DNA of 52,990 bases from Leptolyngbyaceae cyanobacterium C42_A2020_001 (GCA_015272515.1 JACYLN010000014.1:1-52990), one strand, 5' to 3'; positions 26,058 through 36,965 are shown, numbered from the stretch's first letter. Made by a program: numbers and translations. The notes: generated by a model from the sequence alone, not told the origin.

Positions 26058-28265
26058 TTGAACGTGCGATCGCTTCTAGCCATATTTCCTCGCCTCATCA
26101 GCAGTTTCCTTGCTCTGCTGCTCTTTTTTCTACTCCTCTTCTCCATCCCCATTCCCCCTGCTAGCGCCGCGATCGCCCAACCCGACAAAATCCCCCTCAC
26201 TCTCGACCTGCTGCAAGATAAGTTGCGAAACCCAATTCAGAGTGATGGCTTACCCACAATTGACTTGCATGGGTTACTGATCGACTTGCGCCCAGAGAAC
26301 CAGGCGTTTCGGGATCAGTTTTATCCCCTATTGCAGGCACAGCTCCAGAAACCGGGCACTCCCGTAGGACTAGATTTGAGCTACTCAGAAATTCAGGGTG
26401 ATTTTCAAATTAGTTTGTTGGGGCTGCGGGCACCGTTGTATGGACAGGCATTGTCGCCAATCTTTTCGCCAACGGAGCAGGAGCAACTCCAGCGCGATCG
26501 CCGCCGCCTGTCCCAACTGGGCAAACTCTCCAAATCCCTGCTAGCAACCCCCAACGATTCAGCCAGTACAAGCTTGCAGATCACTGCCTTTCGCGGACCA
26601 TTGAAGCTGATGCAAACCCGGTTCACGGGAGACGCAGACTTCACCAACACCTTCTTTCTCAATCGCATCGAAGCTCAAAGCGTGCAGTTCGCACAAACCT
26701 CAGATTGGTCACAAACCCGCTTCAGCCAAGCTACAAGCTTTGCAGGTGCGATCTTTGGCAGAGATGCCCGGTTTCGCAGCAGTATTTTCTTTAGCAAAGT
26801 AGGATTCGATCAAGCACAGTTTGAAGAAGTCACCTTCCAGAGCAGCGAATTTCAGAGCACGGCAAATTTTAATCGAGCAGTATTTCGGCAAAACGCTAAC
26901 TTCTCACGCATTCAGTGGCAGGGTAACGCCGATTTTGCCCAAACGCGCTGGTTAGCGCAGGCAATGTTCAGCCGCAGTACCTTTAGCGAATCATTCTTTC
27001 TGGCAGATGCCGTGTTTGAGAAAACCGCCCTGTTTCGGGAAGTTCGTTTTAATAAACCCGTGAATCTGCGTGGTGCGGCAATTTTAGAACGAGCTGAGTT
27101 TGGTTATGCCAGTTTTGCCAAAGGAGCCTATCTCAACGTGCCGGGGTTGCGCTTCGATTCCGATCGCGCCAAGATTGTGGGCAATCCGGGGCATATCGGC
27201 AAGTACATCTCCGTGCCCACCCTGCAAGGCAATGAGAATCTGCTGCGCGAACTGATCCGCAACTTTCGACGGTTGGAGCAAATTCCGGATGCCAACCAAT
27301 TGGACTATACCCGCGAAGGTTTGCGATTGCGAGAAATGCGGCAGCAGGTGTTCGGCACCAATATCAACGCCGCTTCTGTAGCGCAACTCAGTCGCTTGGG
27401 CTTTTCAGCAGAACAGGCAGCACAGATTGTGCAGCGCCGGCATCAGGTGCCCTTTCGCAATCCCACTGAGTTGTTATCGTTGGGCGCGGTGGATCTGGCA
27501 ACCTTCATCAACGTGCGCGATCGCATCATTGCCAAAGATCCAACTTCTTCAGGAAGGGAGGTGTGGAATCGCATTTCCACGGGATTGTCATACATCGGCT
27601 TGGGATTACTGCTGTTGTTGAGTCGGTACGGCACCAATAACTGGTTGATTTTTGGGGTGGGATTGGTAGTAGGCGCGTATTTTGGCGTGTTGTTTTGGCT
27701 GGTCGATCGCTGGCGACGCATTACTCCAACGCCAATTCTGCCCACCCCTACCGAAACTATCTGGGTGATGAGTGGTTACAGCGTCCTAACCCTGGCAGGC
27801 TTTAGCGCTGTGTTTCGCAATTCCGACTATCCTCTGATGACCCTGGCAAGCATTGCCGCGATCGTCATTCCGGTGCCGCTGGTCTTGCTGATTTTGCTCT
27901 ATCGTCAGGGACGCTATCACCCCAAGCTGGCTGAGAGTTACTTCACCGAAGAAGGTTCCCTGCGCCAGATTCGCATTCTCATCGGGCGTTTACCCGTCAT
28001 CCCCAGCCATGAAATGTTCCGCGAACGCTACATGCCGATTCTCTGGGATCGGCGTTGGGGCTGGCTGAACTACTTCGACTTCAGTTTCAATAACCTGCTA
28101 AAGTTTGGCTTCAATGATATTCGCCTGCGAGATCAATATTTACCCGGACTGATCACCACGCTGGTCTGGTATCAGTGGACTCTCGGCTTTCTCTACATCG
28201 CCCTGTTTCTGTGGACGCTGTCCCGCACGATTCCTGGCTTGAATTTGTTGATCTACTTTAAGTAA
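26058..28265 (+). CDS. Pentapeptide-repeat and helix-hairpin-helix membrane protein
   Basis: A 735-residue protein. There is no ATG near the start: TTG at 26058 or GTG at 26064 begins a signal sequence (SSFLALLLFFLLLFSIPIPPASA). Residues of about 175-355 are pentapeptide repeats of the A(D/N)F type (DADFTNTFF, ATSFAGAIFGRDARF, TANFNRAVFRQNANF), which form a right-handed beta-helix. Residues of about 430-485 form a ComEA-like helix-hairpin-helix pair (AASVAQLSRLGFSAEQAAQIV), a fold usually seen in DNA-binding proteins. At least four membrane spans follow between about 505 and 620, and one near the C terminus. This order of domains is unusual; function unknown. Confidence 0.8.
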   Translation: MNVRSLLAIFPRLISSFLALLLFFLLLFSIPIPPASAAIAQPDKIPLTLDLLQDKLRNPIQSDGLPTIDLHGLLIDLRPENQAFRDQFYPLLQAQLQKPGTPVGLDLSYSEIQGDFQISLLGLRAPLYGQALSPIFSPTEQEQLQRDRRRLSQLGKLSKSLLATPNDSASTSLQITAFRGPLKLMQTRFTGDADFTNTFFLNRIEAQSVQFAQTSDWSQTRFSQATSFAGAIFGRDARFRSSIFFSKVGFDQAQFEEVTFQSSEFQSTANFNRAVFRQNANFSRIQWQGNADFAQTRWLAQAMFSRSTFSESFFLADAVFEKTALFREVRFNKPVNLRGAAILERAEFGYASFAKGAYLNVPGLRFDSDRAKIVGNPGHIGKYISVPTLQGNENLLRELIRNFRRLEQIPDANQLDYTREGLRLREMRQQVFGTNINAASVAQLSRLGFSAEQAAQIVQRRHQVPFRNPTELLSLGAVDLATFINVRDRIIAKDPTSSGREVWNRISTGLSYIGLGLLLLLSRYGTNNWLIFGVGLVVGAYFGVLFWLVDRWRRITPTPILPTPTETIWVMSGYSVLTLAGFSAVFRNSDYPLMTLASIAAIVIPVPLVLLILLYRQGRYHPKLAESYFTEEGSLRQIRILIGRLPVIPSHEMFRERYMPILWDRRWGWLNYFDFSFNNLLKFGFNDIRLRDQYLPGLITTLVWYQWTLGFLYIALFLWTLSRTIPGLNLLIYFK

Positions 28266-28279
28266 TTGATTCGTGGGTA

Positions 28280-28335
28280 GGTGGGATTTCACTCGCTCAC
28301 TCACCCACTCACCCACTCATCCACCCACTCACCCA
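28280..28335. repeat. Low-complexity CACTCACC repeat tract, second copy
   Basis: Tandem CACTCACC/CACCCACT units with the same leader as the tract at 11370-11418. It begins about 15 bp after the stop of the pentapeptide-repeat gene, the same position relative to a plus-strand gene end as the first copy. Confidence 0.8.
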
Positions 28336-28354
28336 TCTTCCCCATACCCCACTT

Positions 28355-29236
28355 CTAGTTTATGAAGCTCAGGATCGCCTCAGCGGTAATCTCCGGTTTC
28401 TCTAAATGGGGGACATGACCGCAGTTGGGAATCCACAGGAGTTGGCTATGGGCGATCGCAGCTTTGAACTTCTCAGCATCTGCCGTTCCCAAAATGCGAT
28501 CAGAATCGCCCCATACAATCAAAGTCGGTTGGGTGATCTGGGCAATTTGGTTGAATAAAAAGTTGTAACCGCCACTCTTAGTAAAGGCAATGATCGCCTC
28601 TCGCCAGCGAGGTAGGGTGAGATGGAGCGCGGCACACAGTTCGGCATCGGGCGTGACAAAGCTGGAATCAGCGTAGGCTTGCAGGCTCACCTTGCGGCGC
28701 ACTCCGGGACGGCGCAAAAATTCGGCAGCGAGGTATCCCAGTCCCGGCAGCATGAATTTGCTGATGTCGGGTCCTTTGGCGAATCCGGCACTGTCCAGCA
28801 AAACCAGTTGCTTCACCGCATCCGGGTAGGTCAGGGCAAAGTCGATCGCCGCTGCTCCACCCATTGAGGCACCCACCAACACCACAGGCTCACCAATCAG
28901 CGTTTTCCAGGTGTAGTACAGGTGGGTTTTGATGGCACCCGGTGTGAATGGCACGTCGGCAGGGCGATCGGTGAAGCCGAACCCCAAGAGATCTACATTC
29001 CAGACGGTGTGATGGTCTGCTAGGAGAGGTTGTAAACGGCGAAACTCCAGCACGGAACTATCAAATCCATGCATTAACAAGATGGGCGAACCAATGCCCT
29101 GTTTAACAAAGGCGGTGGCGATCGCGTTTGAGCTGAGCGGAGTAGGAATCTCTTGACGCTGAAGGTGTTGCATCAGCGCGATCGAGGTTAGCTCGGTTAA
29201 CTGAGCCGCTGCGGCAGGGAGAAAGGGTAACGTCAT
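28355..29236 (-). CDS. Alpha/beta-hydrolase
   Basis: A 293-residue alpha/beta-hydrolase fold enzyme. The oxyanion-hole motif LLMHGFDSS (about 53), nucleophile elbow VGASMGG (Ser at about 124), acid in VWGDSDRILG (about 245) and histidine in NCGHVPHLEKP (about 273) form a complete catalytic triad. It has no signal peptide. The family covers esterases, lipases and C-C hydrolases; the substrate is unknown. Confidence 0.9.
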   Translation of the reverse strand: MTLPFLPAAAAQLTELTSIALMQHLQRQEIPTPLSSNAIATAFVKQGIGSPILLMHGFDSSVLEFRRLQPLLADHHTVWNVDLLGFGFTDRPADVPFTPGAIKTHLYYTWKTLIGEPVVLVGASMGGAAAIDFALTYPDAVKQLVLLDSAGFAKGPDISKFMLPGLGYLAAEFLRRPGVRRKVSLQAYADSSFVTPDAELCAALHLTLPRWREAIIAFTKSGGYNFLFNQIAQITQPTLIVWGDSDRILGTADAEKFKAAIAHSQLLWIPNCGHVPHLEKPEITAEAILSFIN

Positions 29237-29299
29237 ACCTTTTAGTGTACGAGTTGCAGTTTACAGATTCAGCCCATCCATAGGTGGTAGAAATGAAAC

Positions 29300-29332
29300 A
29301 ACCCTCGGAAATCTTAGAGACTTCCGAGGGTT
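29300..29332 (-). terminator. Hairpin behind the first M48 gene
   Basis: A perfect 11-bp stem (AACCCTCGGAA at 29300-29310, TTCCGAGGGTT at 29322-29332) with an 11-base loop. It lies 32 bp after the stop of the minus-strand M48 gene; a moderately T-rich stretch (GTTTCATT) follows on that strand, so it probably ends that transcript. It is also upstream of the alpha/beta-hydrolase promoter. Confidence 0.6.
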
Positions 29333-29364
29333 AGAAGAAGCAGGATAGATTAAAACTCTATAGA

Positions 29365-31974
29365 TTAAAACTCTTCAGACGGCATTTGTTGCAGATCGCC
29401 CGGAGAAGGGCTAGCACTGGGATCGATCAGGGTTGGATCGGTGAGTGCTGGATCAGTGAAATTCTGACTGAACCCGAAGAGTAGATTTTCAATCAATCCG
29501 GGCAGCAGGAATGCCAGAACGATCGCGCCCACACCCAGCAGCAACATCCAGAAGCGGTGGTAGCTATTGACTGTCCATTTGCGATCGCACTCCATCCGCA
29601 TCAGATCGACAATCGGCATTACCCCCCGCCGGAACCAGCCCTTTACCCGCACTTCTTGATTCACAAAACTTTCTGCCTGGGTCATACCAAACAAGAAGTT
29701 GCCCAGCGGACCAAAGCGGGATGCGTAATACAAATAAATCATCCCGGTCGGGTCTTGCAGTTTTAGGTCAGAGCCAAAGCGATACCCGGCATCACCGCGA
29801 CCAATCACTTCACCCGCCAGCTTCACAGGACGACCCCGCAACGGGCTGGCGTAGGGATCGGACATCAACGTCAGCACATCGGTTTCGGCGACTCGATTGA
29901 AATCAGGGTACATGACAAATGTCTTAAACAGAGTGCCAATGCCAAAACCCAGAAGTGGCAGCGTAATCACAGCTTTCCATTGGCGAGTGGCCATAAAAAT
30001 GCCGATCCCTGCCAACAAACCCAAGCCCAAGCCCAGCCAGTCTGCCCAGAAGATCAATACATCCAGCACAAAATCACCATAGAGTCGGCGTTTGCTCAGC
30101 GATCGCCCTTCCCGAATCACCTTTGCCATTTCAAATTCCGCCGTTAATCCCAGTTGCTCAGCATAGGTACTGAGGGCGCGAATTCGCTTGCCCGTCAGGG
30201 GATGGGTTGAATTCAGCTCCATCCACCACGCCCAGGGATTGAACAAATCCCACAGGAAAACTCTACCCACTTTCATTGGTTCGGAAGCAACGCGATAGGC
30301 GGTTCCCGTGAAGCCTGCCACTTTAGAATCGGCAATGCCCATAGAACGGGTACTTTGCAGTAATTTGCTGGGTTGGCGATCGCGCTCTCCCACTTCCAAA
30401 ATGCCGTAAGCAATCTTCACCAGCGCCCGCGACAAGCCGTTGGGGTTGCCCGTCACTTCTGCCGCAAAGTGATCGGCGTAATACTCCCGTGTGCGTGATA
30501 AATACAGTACCAGGTAAACGCCCACAATGTAGACCATGTAGGCAGCCAGCGCCATAAACTTGGAAACTTGTCTCGCCTTTTCACCAATTTCGTTATCACC
30601 CAGGTGTAAAGCTAACTCTTCAATGTAGCTGTAGATCAGGTAAGCAATTTGCACCAGAGTCGAAGCCAGAGTCATTACGGCAAAATCCCAGTGGACAATG
30701 TGCCCCAACTCGTGAGCATACACTGTTGCCACTTCATCATCATCCAGATACTTAAACAACCCACGACTGACGACTAATCGCGCATTGGAAGGCAATGAAC
30801 CATAAGTAAATGCTGTGGGGTTGTCGTCTTCCACAATCCCCAAACGCGGTTCGGGAATATTCTTCTTTTTGCACACATCCCGAATCACTCGTCCGGTTTC
30901 AGGGCTGAGGCGATCGAGTTCCGAGAGTGTCGTCCAGCGAGTGCTGCCAAAGTGGCTCTGCATCCAGTCCATGAGGATGGGCGACAGGAAGAAAACAAGC
31001 AGGTTCCAGGCAAGGGTAATCGCCACGGAGATGATTAACCCTAGAGTCGGATTGGTGCTTCCTGAGATCAGCAGCAAGCTGAGACACAACGCCATTACCA
31101 TGCCAAACAACAAGGAAATCGTCACGCTCGATGCCATTGCCAGGTTGGCGGCAACCCCTTTCATGCCCAACCGCACCCAGGCTTGGGGAGAGCGTCCGGC
31201 TTTGGGAATGTTTGAGGGTTCCGTTTTGCCCGGTGCTCGATTGCTGTTGCGTCTGGTGCTGCGAGTGCCAGACGCAGAATAGGCGTATTGCCCTGAAGCG
31301 GGCTTAGGTGGCTCTGGTTCAGACGAGGTAGCAGTTTCAGATGCCGTTTCTATCACAGTTCCTGGTGCGAGGGTTTGGATAAACTGCTTTGCCCAGGTTT
31401 GCACATACTCCTTTTCGTGACTGATCAACTGCTGACACAGCGCGATCGCCTCCTGGTTTTGCTCGTTCCCTTTGTATGCCTTCACCAGCCACATTTGCGC
31501 CTGAGCGTAATCTTTGTGAGTAGGCTCAGTGCCAGCGCAATAAGTTTCCAATGCCGTCACTGCTTCAGCAAAGCGACGCATCTTCAAAGCTTTGTTGCCC
31601 TTCTCCAGCCAAGCAGTCGATTCTTCTGGTGCAAGCCGTGCAACTGCTGGCGTTGCAGGAGCGGGGGACGTTTCAGCCGGAGCGGTTGGCTCTGAAGTTG
31701 TTGCCATCGGTTGCAACCGGGGTAAGATTCGCTGCGCCCATGCCTGCACTTGGGGGTTGGGATGGGTTGCCATTTGCTGGCAGAGGGCAACGGCTTCTGA
31801 AGGTTGCCCGTTTTCTTGATAGGCTCGTACCAGCCACATCTGGGCTTGAATCTGGTCTTTAGAACCTGGGGTCACTTGCTGACAAAAAGCTGTAAGTGCT
31901 TGAACGGCATCGGAGTAGCGCTTTTGGTTAAGCGCCTCGACTCCCACCTGCATGAGAGATTGATGAGAAGTCAC
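29365..31974 (-). CDS. TPR-containing M48 metalloprotease, membrane-bound
   Basis: A large M48 (HtpX-type) zinc metalloprotease homologue. The GTG at 31974 is the most sensible start (TSHQSLMQVGVEALNQ begins the first TPR-like unit); an earlier in-frame codon at 32022 gives 885 residues. Two TPR-like units (each ending NPQVQAWA- or EYVQTWA-like) precede a Ser/Thr/Pro linker, two membrane spans (about 290-350), the zinc site HELGH (about 437-441, counted from 32022) and the third ligand Glu in REYYAD (about 515), so the metal site is complete. Two more spans and a C-terminal domain with a final hydrophobic helix follow. Family members degrade damaged membrane proteins. A paralogue lies at 45492-47927. 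Confidence 0.88.
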   Translation of the reverse strand: MTSHQSLMQVGVEALNQKRYSDAVQALTAFCQQVTPGSKDQIQAQMWLVRAYQENGQPSEAVALCQQMATHPNPQVQAWAQRILPRLQPMATTSEPTAPAETSPAPATPAVARLAPEESTAWLEKGNKALKMRRFAEAVTALETYCAGTEPTHKDYAQAQMWLVKAYKGNEQNQEAIALCQQLISHEKEYVQTWAKQFIQTLAPGTVIETASETATSSEPEPPKPASGQYAYSASGTRSTRRNSNRAPGKTEPSNIPKAGRSPQAWVRLGMKGVAANLAMASSVTISLLFGMVMALCLSLLLISGSTNPTLGLIISVAITLAWNLLVFFLSPILMDWMQSHFGSTRWTTLSELDRLSPETGRVIRDVCKKKNIPEPRLGIVEDDNPTAFTYGSLPSNARLVVSRGLFKYLDDDEVATVYAHELGHIVHWDFAVMTLASTLVQIAYLIYSYIEELALHLGDNEIGEKARQVSKFMALAAYMVYIVGVYLVLYLSRTREYYADHFAAEVTGNPNGLSRALVKIAYGILEVGERDRQPSKLLQSTRSMGIADSKVAGFTGTAYRVASEPMKVGRVFLWDLFNPWAWWMELNSTHPLTGKRIRALSTYAEQLGLTAEFEMAKVIREGRSLSKRRLYGDFVLDVLIFWADWLGLGLGLLAGIGIFMATRQWKAVITLPLLGFGIGTLFKTFVMYPDFNRVAETDVLTLMSDPYASPLRGRPVKLAGEVIGRGDAGYRFGSDLKLQDPTGMIYLYYASRFGPLGNFLFGMTQAESFVNQEVRVKGWFRRGVMPIVDLMRMECDRKWTVNSYHRFWMLLLGVGAIVLAFLLPGLIENLLFGFSQNFTDPALTDPTLIDPSASPSPGDLQQMPSEEF

Positions 31975-32189
31975 AACAATAATTGAGAGATAGCAAGGTG
32001 AACGCTGATCAACTGCTTCCACGCTCAGATCTATCGCTTCTCTTAAGAAAACTCTGAGTCTCTAGCTGAACGTGGCTTTTGCCCCTGACTGACAAGTTGC
32101 ATGAGGCGATTGATGGGAACTTATTGTTAGCATTCCCCATCACCGACTTATCTCTCAATTCAATCGTAGAAAATTTGATTCCGGAAAAG

Positions 32190-33421
<1,232 letters not shown>

Positions 33422-33643
33422 TTAGATTAGCCAGGTTTCTACACAACTTACTAATTCACGCCGTCCGCTGCCGCGATGTCTGGGCTGGGAACGTTTGACA
33501 ACATGGAGGGGAGCAACTTGAGAAGTTGGAGCAAATTGCAAAATCGAGAGGTTAGAGGAAGGCGATTGGGCGGTTACGGAAGGAACCATCACCGAAAATG
33601 TTAGCAGTACGCCAGCAAGTAGAGTAGAGGTGAGAAGGTGCAT
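33422..33643 (-). CDS. patX: PatX-like RGSGR-pentapeptide precursor
   Basis: A 73-residue protein from the ATG at 33643 (or 78 from a TTG at 33658). Its N terminus is a signal peptide (LLTSTLLAGVLLTFSVMVPSVTA), followed by a short polar region and, near the C terminus, HRGSGR (the RGSGR codons are at 33461-33475). RGSGR is the pentapeptide of PatS and HetN that binds the HetR hood and blocks DNA binding. The combination of signal peptide, about 75-residue length, HRGSGR and position upstream of hetR on the same strand matches the PatX family of filamentous cyanobacteria. The product is probably exported and cut to a cell-to-cell inhibitory peptide; processing is inferred. The start codon remains uncertain. 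Confidence 0.88.
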   Translation of the reverse strand: MHLLTSTLLAGVLLTFSVMVPSVTAQSPSSNLSILQFAPTSQVAPLHVVKRSQPRHRGSGRRELVSCVETWLI

Positions 33644-33686
33644 AAATTTCTGTATCAAAGCGTCTACTCTCTGATACGGAAGTTTG

Positions 33687-33706
33687 AATCATCTATCAGG
33701 ATGATT
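33687..33706 (-). promoter_or_regulatory. Inverted repeat upstream of patX
   Basis: AATCATC (33687-33693) and GATGATT (33700-33706) form a perfect 7-bp inverted repeat with a 6-base centre, about 45 bp before the patX ATG. Its location would suit an operator. No T-run follows it, so it is not a terminator. No regulator is identified. Confidence 0.4.
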
Positions 33707-33903
33707 TGAGAAACCGGGAGGAAGGGGGGTAGGAGTCAGGAGTGGGGAGATGGGGAGAAATTCAAAATTCAAAATTGGCCCGACTGACTCACCGAAAGCC
33801 ACAATTCAAAATCTTTCAATTCCTCAACCACTAATTACCGATTACCAATTACCCTATTCCCATTTCCGCTCTCAACTTTTTGCTTTAAGCAACTATGCAA
33901 TAT

Positions 33904-33926
33904 AAAAAAGGGGCATGGTTGCCCCC
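33904..33926 (-). terminator. Rho-independent terminator of ndhH
   Basis: On the minus strand a 6-bp GC-rich stem (GGGGCA at 33910-33915 pairing with TGCCCC at 33920-33925, loop of 4) is followed by TTTTTTATA. It lies about 155 bp behind the ndhH stop and before patX, so it separates the two transcripts. Confidence 0.75.
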
Positions 33927-34015
33927 AAATGGTTCCTTGTTGATGGACTTTCAATTCAGGAAAGGTTGTTAGGAACGTGAATTTAATAACATCGAATTTT
34001 TCACTCCCCCTGCCC

Positions 34016-34032
34016 CTCTCCGGCTCGGAGAG
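34016..34032. repeat. REP-like GC-rich palindrome behind ndhH
   Basis: CTCTCCG-GCT-CGGAGAG is a perfect 7-bp inverted repeat within a longer GC-rich element (about 34003-34053, cccctgcccctctcc to ggcggggtgagg). Its form resembles dispersed intergenic palindromes known in many bacterial genomes, but only one copy is in the window. Confidence 0.5.
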
Positions 34033-34081
34033 GAGTGCCGTAGGCGGGGTGAGGTTTCCGGAGTTATTTAATCCACGAGCC

Positions 34082-35266
34082 TTAGCGATCGACAGAACCC
34101 ATAATCACATCAATACTGCCCAGAATTGCCACCACGTCTGCAACCTTCATACCGCGCAGCAAGTGAGGCAAAATCTGTAAGTTATTGAAATCGGCTGGAC
34201 GCACCTTGAATCGCCAGGGGAATACGGTGTCATTGCCCATAATAAAGACACCCAATTCACCTTTGCCGCTTTCTAGCCGAACGTAATGTTCGCCAGCCGG
34301 AATCTTCCAGGTGGGCGCTAGCTTTTTGCCGATGAATTGATAGTCAAAATCATTCCACTGAGACTTGGGACCTTCTGCCATACGCTTCGCTTCCAAGTTC
34401 TCGTAAGGTCCGCCGGGTAAGCCTTTGCAGGCTTGACGAATAATTTTGACGGATTCCCGCATTTCTCGCATCCGCACTACATAGCGAGCAAATGCATCTC
34501 CAGCAGTTTCCCACTGAATCTCCCAGTCAAAATCGTCGTAGCACTCGTAGTGATCGACTTTCCGCAAGTCCCACTTTACGCCAGAGCCACGCAGCATAGG
34601 ACCGGACAAGCCCCAGTTAATTGCATCTTCGCGGCTAATAGTGCCGATGCCCTCAACGCGACGGCGGAAGATAGGGTTATCGGTGACCAGTTTCTCGTAC
34701 TCATCAATTTTTGGCACGAAATAGTCACAAAAGTCGAGGCACTTCTCTACCCAACCATAAGGTAAATCTGCGGCAACACCGCCAACCCGCCAATAGTTGT
34801 TGTTTACCATGCGGTAACCTGTTGCAGCTTCCCACAGGTCGTAAATCAATTCGCGTTCGCGGAACTGGTAGAAAAAGGGCGTTTGCGCGCCCACGTCTGC
34901 CAGAAAGGGACCGAACCATAGCAAGTGGTTGGCAATCCGATTCAGTTCCAACATGATGACGCGGATATAGCTGGCGCGTTTGGGAACGGGGATGCCTGCA
35001 AGCTTTTCCGGTGCGTTGACGGTGATTGCCTCGTTGAACATTCCGGCTGCGTAATCCCAACGGCTGACGTAGGGCACATACATGACGGTTGTACGGTTCT
35101 CGGCAATTTTCTCCATTCCCCGGTGCAGGTAGCCAATGACAGGTTCACAGTCGATGACGTTTTCTCCATCCAGGGTCACAATTAACCTCAACACCCCGTG
35201 CATAGACGGATGGTGAGGACCCATGTTGAGAACCATGGGTTCGGTTTTGGTTTCAATCATTGCCAT
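34082..35266 (-). CDS. ndhH: NAD(P)H-quinone oxidoreductase subunit H
   Basis: A 394-residue subunit of the cyanobacterial NDH-1 complex at the cytoplasmic side of the thylakoid membrane, equivalent to NuoD of complex I. It serves respiration, cyclic electron flow and CO2 uptake. Signature stretches include [20 protein letters not shown] near the start, the histidines of which line the quinone site, and [12 protein letters not shown]. Length is normal. Starts at 35266 or 35260 (both ATG) are possible, and a TTG at 35272 is less likely. The gene stands alone, as is common for ndhH in cyanobacteria. Confidence 0.97.
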   Translation of the reverse strand: MAMIETKTEPMVLNMGPHHPSMHGVLRLIVTLDGENVIDCEPVIGYLHRGMEKIAENRTTVMYVPYVSRWDYAAGMFNEAITVNAPEKLAGIPVPKRASYIRVIMLELNRIANHLLWFGPFLADVGAQTPFFYQFRERELIYDLWEAATGYRMVNNNYWRVGGVAADLPYGWVEKCLDFCDYFVPKIDEYEKLVTDNPIFRRRVEGIGTISREDAINWGLSGPMLRGSGVKWDLRKVDHYECYDDFDWEIQWETAGDAFARYVVRMREMRESVKIIRQACKGLPGGPYENLEAKRMAEGPKSQWNDFDYQFIGKKLAPTWKIPAGEHYVRLESGKGELGVFIMGNDTVFPWRFKVRPADFNNLQILPHLLRGMKVADVVAILGSIDVIMGSVDR

Positions 35267-35493
35267 AGGCAATCAGTTCCCCTTGAGATCGGTAGGCGGG
35301 CTATGTCAGGTTCGGCAGTGGGGAAACAGTGCGTTGCTCCTTTTTACGGCAGAACGAGAAAGGTACTGTTTCCGTTACACTCTCTTAATTATAAAGATCG
35401 TTTGTCTAAAGAAAAGGCGATCGCAGGGTGTTGCGATCATTCGGGCTGAAAAGGACGATCATAAGTTTGGTTCAATACGTTTAGTGAGTTGCT

Positions 35494-36381
35494 TTGGAAG
35501 CTGAATTTACCTCGAACGATGACGCGATCGCGTTTGCTCACATTCCTGTATTACCCAGGGAGGTGATGGCAGGGTTAGCTGTGCGTGCGGGTGGACACTA
35601 CTTGGATGTCACGGTGGGGGGTGGCGGGCACAGTCGTTTGATTTTAGAAACGGCTCCCGATGTCCGAGTTACGGCGCTTGACCAAGATGAACAGGCGATC
35701 GCGGCGGCAAGGCAAGGTTTAGCAGAGTTCGGCGATCGTGTTCAGTTTCACCACGCCAACTTTGCCAACTTTGCTCCAGGCGATACTCAGTTTGATGGCG
35801 TTTTGGCAGATTTAGGCGTGAGTTCGGCGCAATTTGATCGGGGCGATCGCGGCTTCAGCTTTCGGCAAGAAGCGCCGCTCGATATGCGAATGAACCAGCA
35901 ACAAGATCTGACTGCGGCGGATATCGTCAATACCTGGGAGGAAGTAAAGTTGGCAAACCTAATTTATACCTACGGCGAAGAACGATTGTCGCGTCAGATT
36001 GCTCGCCGCATTGTGGAAAAACGTCCGCTTGTTACCACCACTGAGTTAGCTGAAACGATTTTCTACTCAGTGCCCAAATCCTACCGCTACGGACGCATCC
36101 ATCCGGCAACTCGAACATTTCAGGCGTTGCGGATTGCAGTCAACCGTGAACTGGAAGTACTTGAAACTCTTCTACAACACGTCTCTGGCTGGCTAAAACC
36201 GGGCGGGCGATTGGCGATTATTAGCTTCCACAGTTTGGAAGACCGTATTGTGAAACATCGACTTAAGGAATCTGAATTACTCAAGGTTATTACGAAGAAA
36301 CCAATTGAGGCGACCGCAGAGGAAGTACAGAAAAATGTGAGGGCGCGATCGGCAAAACTCCGAATCGCCGAAAAATGTTGA
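35494..36381 (+). CDS. rsmH: 16S rRNA m4C1402 methyltransferase RsmH
   Basis: A 295-residue SAM-dependent enzyme that methylates N4 of C1402 in 16S rRNA. Typical segments are [13 protein letters not shown] at the start, the SAM site [55 protein letters not shown] and [13 protein letters not shown]. The last part [12 protein letters not shown] also fits. No ATG precedes the conserved region; a TTG at 35494 is the probable start. The usual neighbours of a cell-division cluster are absent. Confidence 0.95.
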   Translation: MEAEFTSNDDAIAFAHIPVLPREVMAGLAVRAGGHYLDVTVGGGGHSRLILETAPDVRVTALDQDEQAIAAARQGLAEFGDRVQFHHANFANFAPGDTQFDGVLADLGVSSAQFDRGDRGFSFRQEAPLDMRMNQQQDLTAADIVNTWEEVKLANLIYTYGEERLSRQIARRIVEKRPLVTTTELAETIFYSVPKSYRYGRIHPATRTFQALRIAVNRELEVLETLLQHVSGWLKPGGRLAIISFHSLEDRIVKHRLKESELLKVITKKPIEATAEEVQKNVRARSAKLRIAEKC

Positions 36382-36521
36382 GGGTTTTGCCCCGTTTCGC
36401 AGTCTTGCTTCTAAATTGACCAAGTGCATTTGTACTGTTACAATCAATGGCGATGTAATCACTCAGTGAATGCAGTTGAACGTGAACTGCTGTTTCACCT
36501 GGCAGATAAAGGGTTGAATCA

Positions 36522-36944
36522 ATGGACAACAATCCGAGTATTCTCTCGCATGTCTCTCTTGGTACTAATAACTTTGAGCGAGCGATCGCGTTTTATGACC
36601 GGGTGCTACCAACTTTGGGTTGCAAGCGAATCATGGAGCACCCCGATGCGGTGGCGTATGGTAAAAAGTATCCTGAATTTTGGGTACAAACGCCCCTTGA
36701 TGGGCAGTCTGCAACAGTTGGAAATGGTACTCACATCGGCTTTATCGCCCCCACGAAAGAAGCCGTTCACGCATTTTATGAAGCAGCTCTGGCAGCAGGA
36801 GGGACTGATGATGGTGCTCCTGGTCCTCGCCAAGCCTATGGCGAACCTTATTACGGCGGTTTTGTTCGGGATCCCGATGGACACAAAATTGAAGCATCCT
36901 ACTGGGATATGCAATTAGTTCAGGAACTTTACCTGAATCAATAA
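36522..36944 (+). CDS. VOC-superfamily (glyoxalase-like) protein
   Basis: A 140-residue protein with the vicinal-oxygen-chelate fold. Metal ligands can be assigned to the His in LSHVSLGTNNFERAIAFYD, the His in THIGFIAPT and the Glu in DGHKIEASYWD. The family includes glyoxalase I, dioxygenases and antibiotic-resistance proteins; similarity to uncharacterised glyoxalases is greatest, substrate unknown. It is followed after 21 bp by the cyclo-ligase gene. Confidence 0.88.
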   Translation: MDNNPSILSHVSLGTNNFERAIAFYDRVLPTLGCKRIMEHPDAVAYGKKYPEFWVQTPLDGQSATVGNGTHIGFIAPTKEAVHAFYEAALAAGGTDDGAPGPRQAYGEPYYGGFVRDPDGHKIEASYWDMQLVQELYLNQ

Positions 36945-36965
36945 TGAACGCGATCGCGCCTGGTA

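Larger units (their letters stand above)
33659..34081. other. Intergenic region between patX and ndhH
   Basis: 423 bp containing, from right to left, a REP-like GC-rich inverted repeat directly behind ndhH (34016-34032), the ndhH terminator (33904-33926), AT-rich sequence with short repeats of ATTCAAAAT and ATTACC units (about 33760-33855), a G-rich low-complexity run (33716-33760) and the inverted repeat before patX (33687-33706). No coding frame was accepted. Confidence 0.65.
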
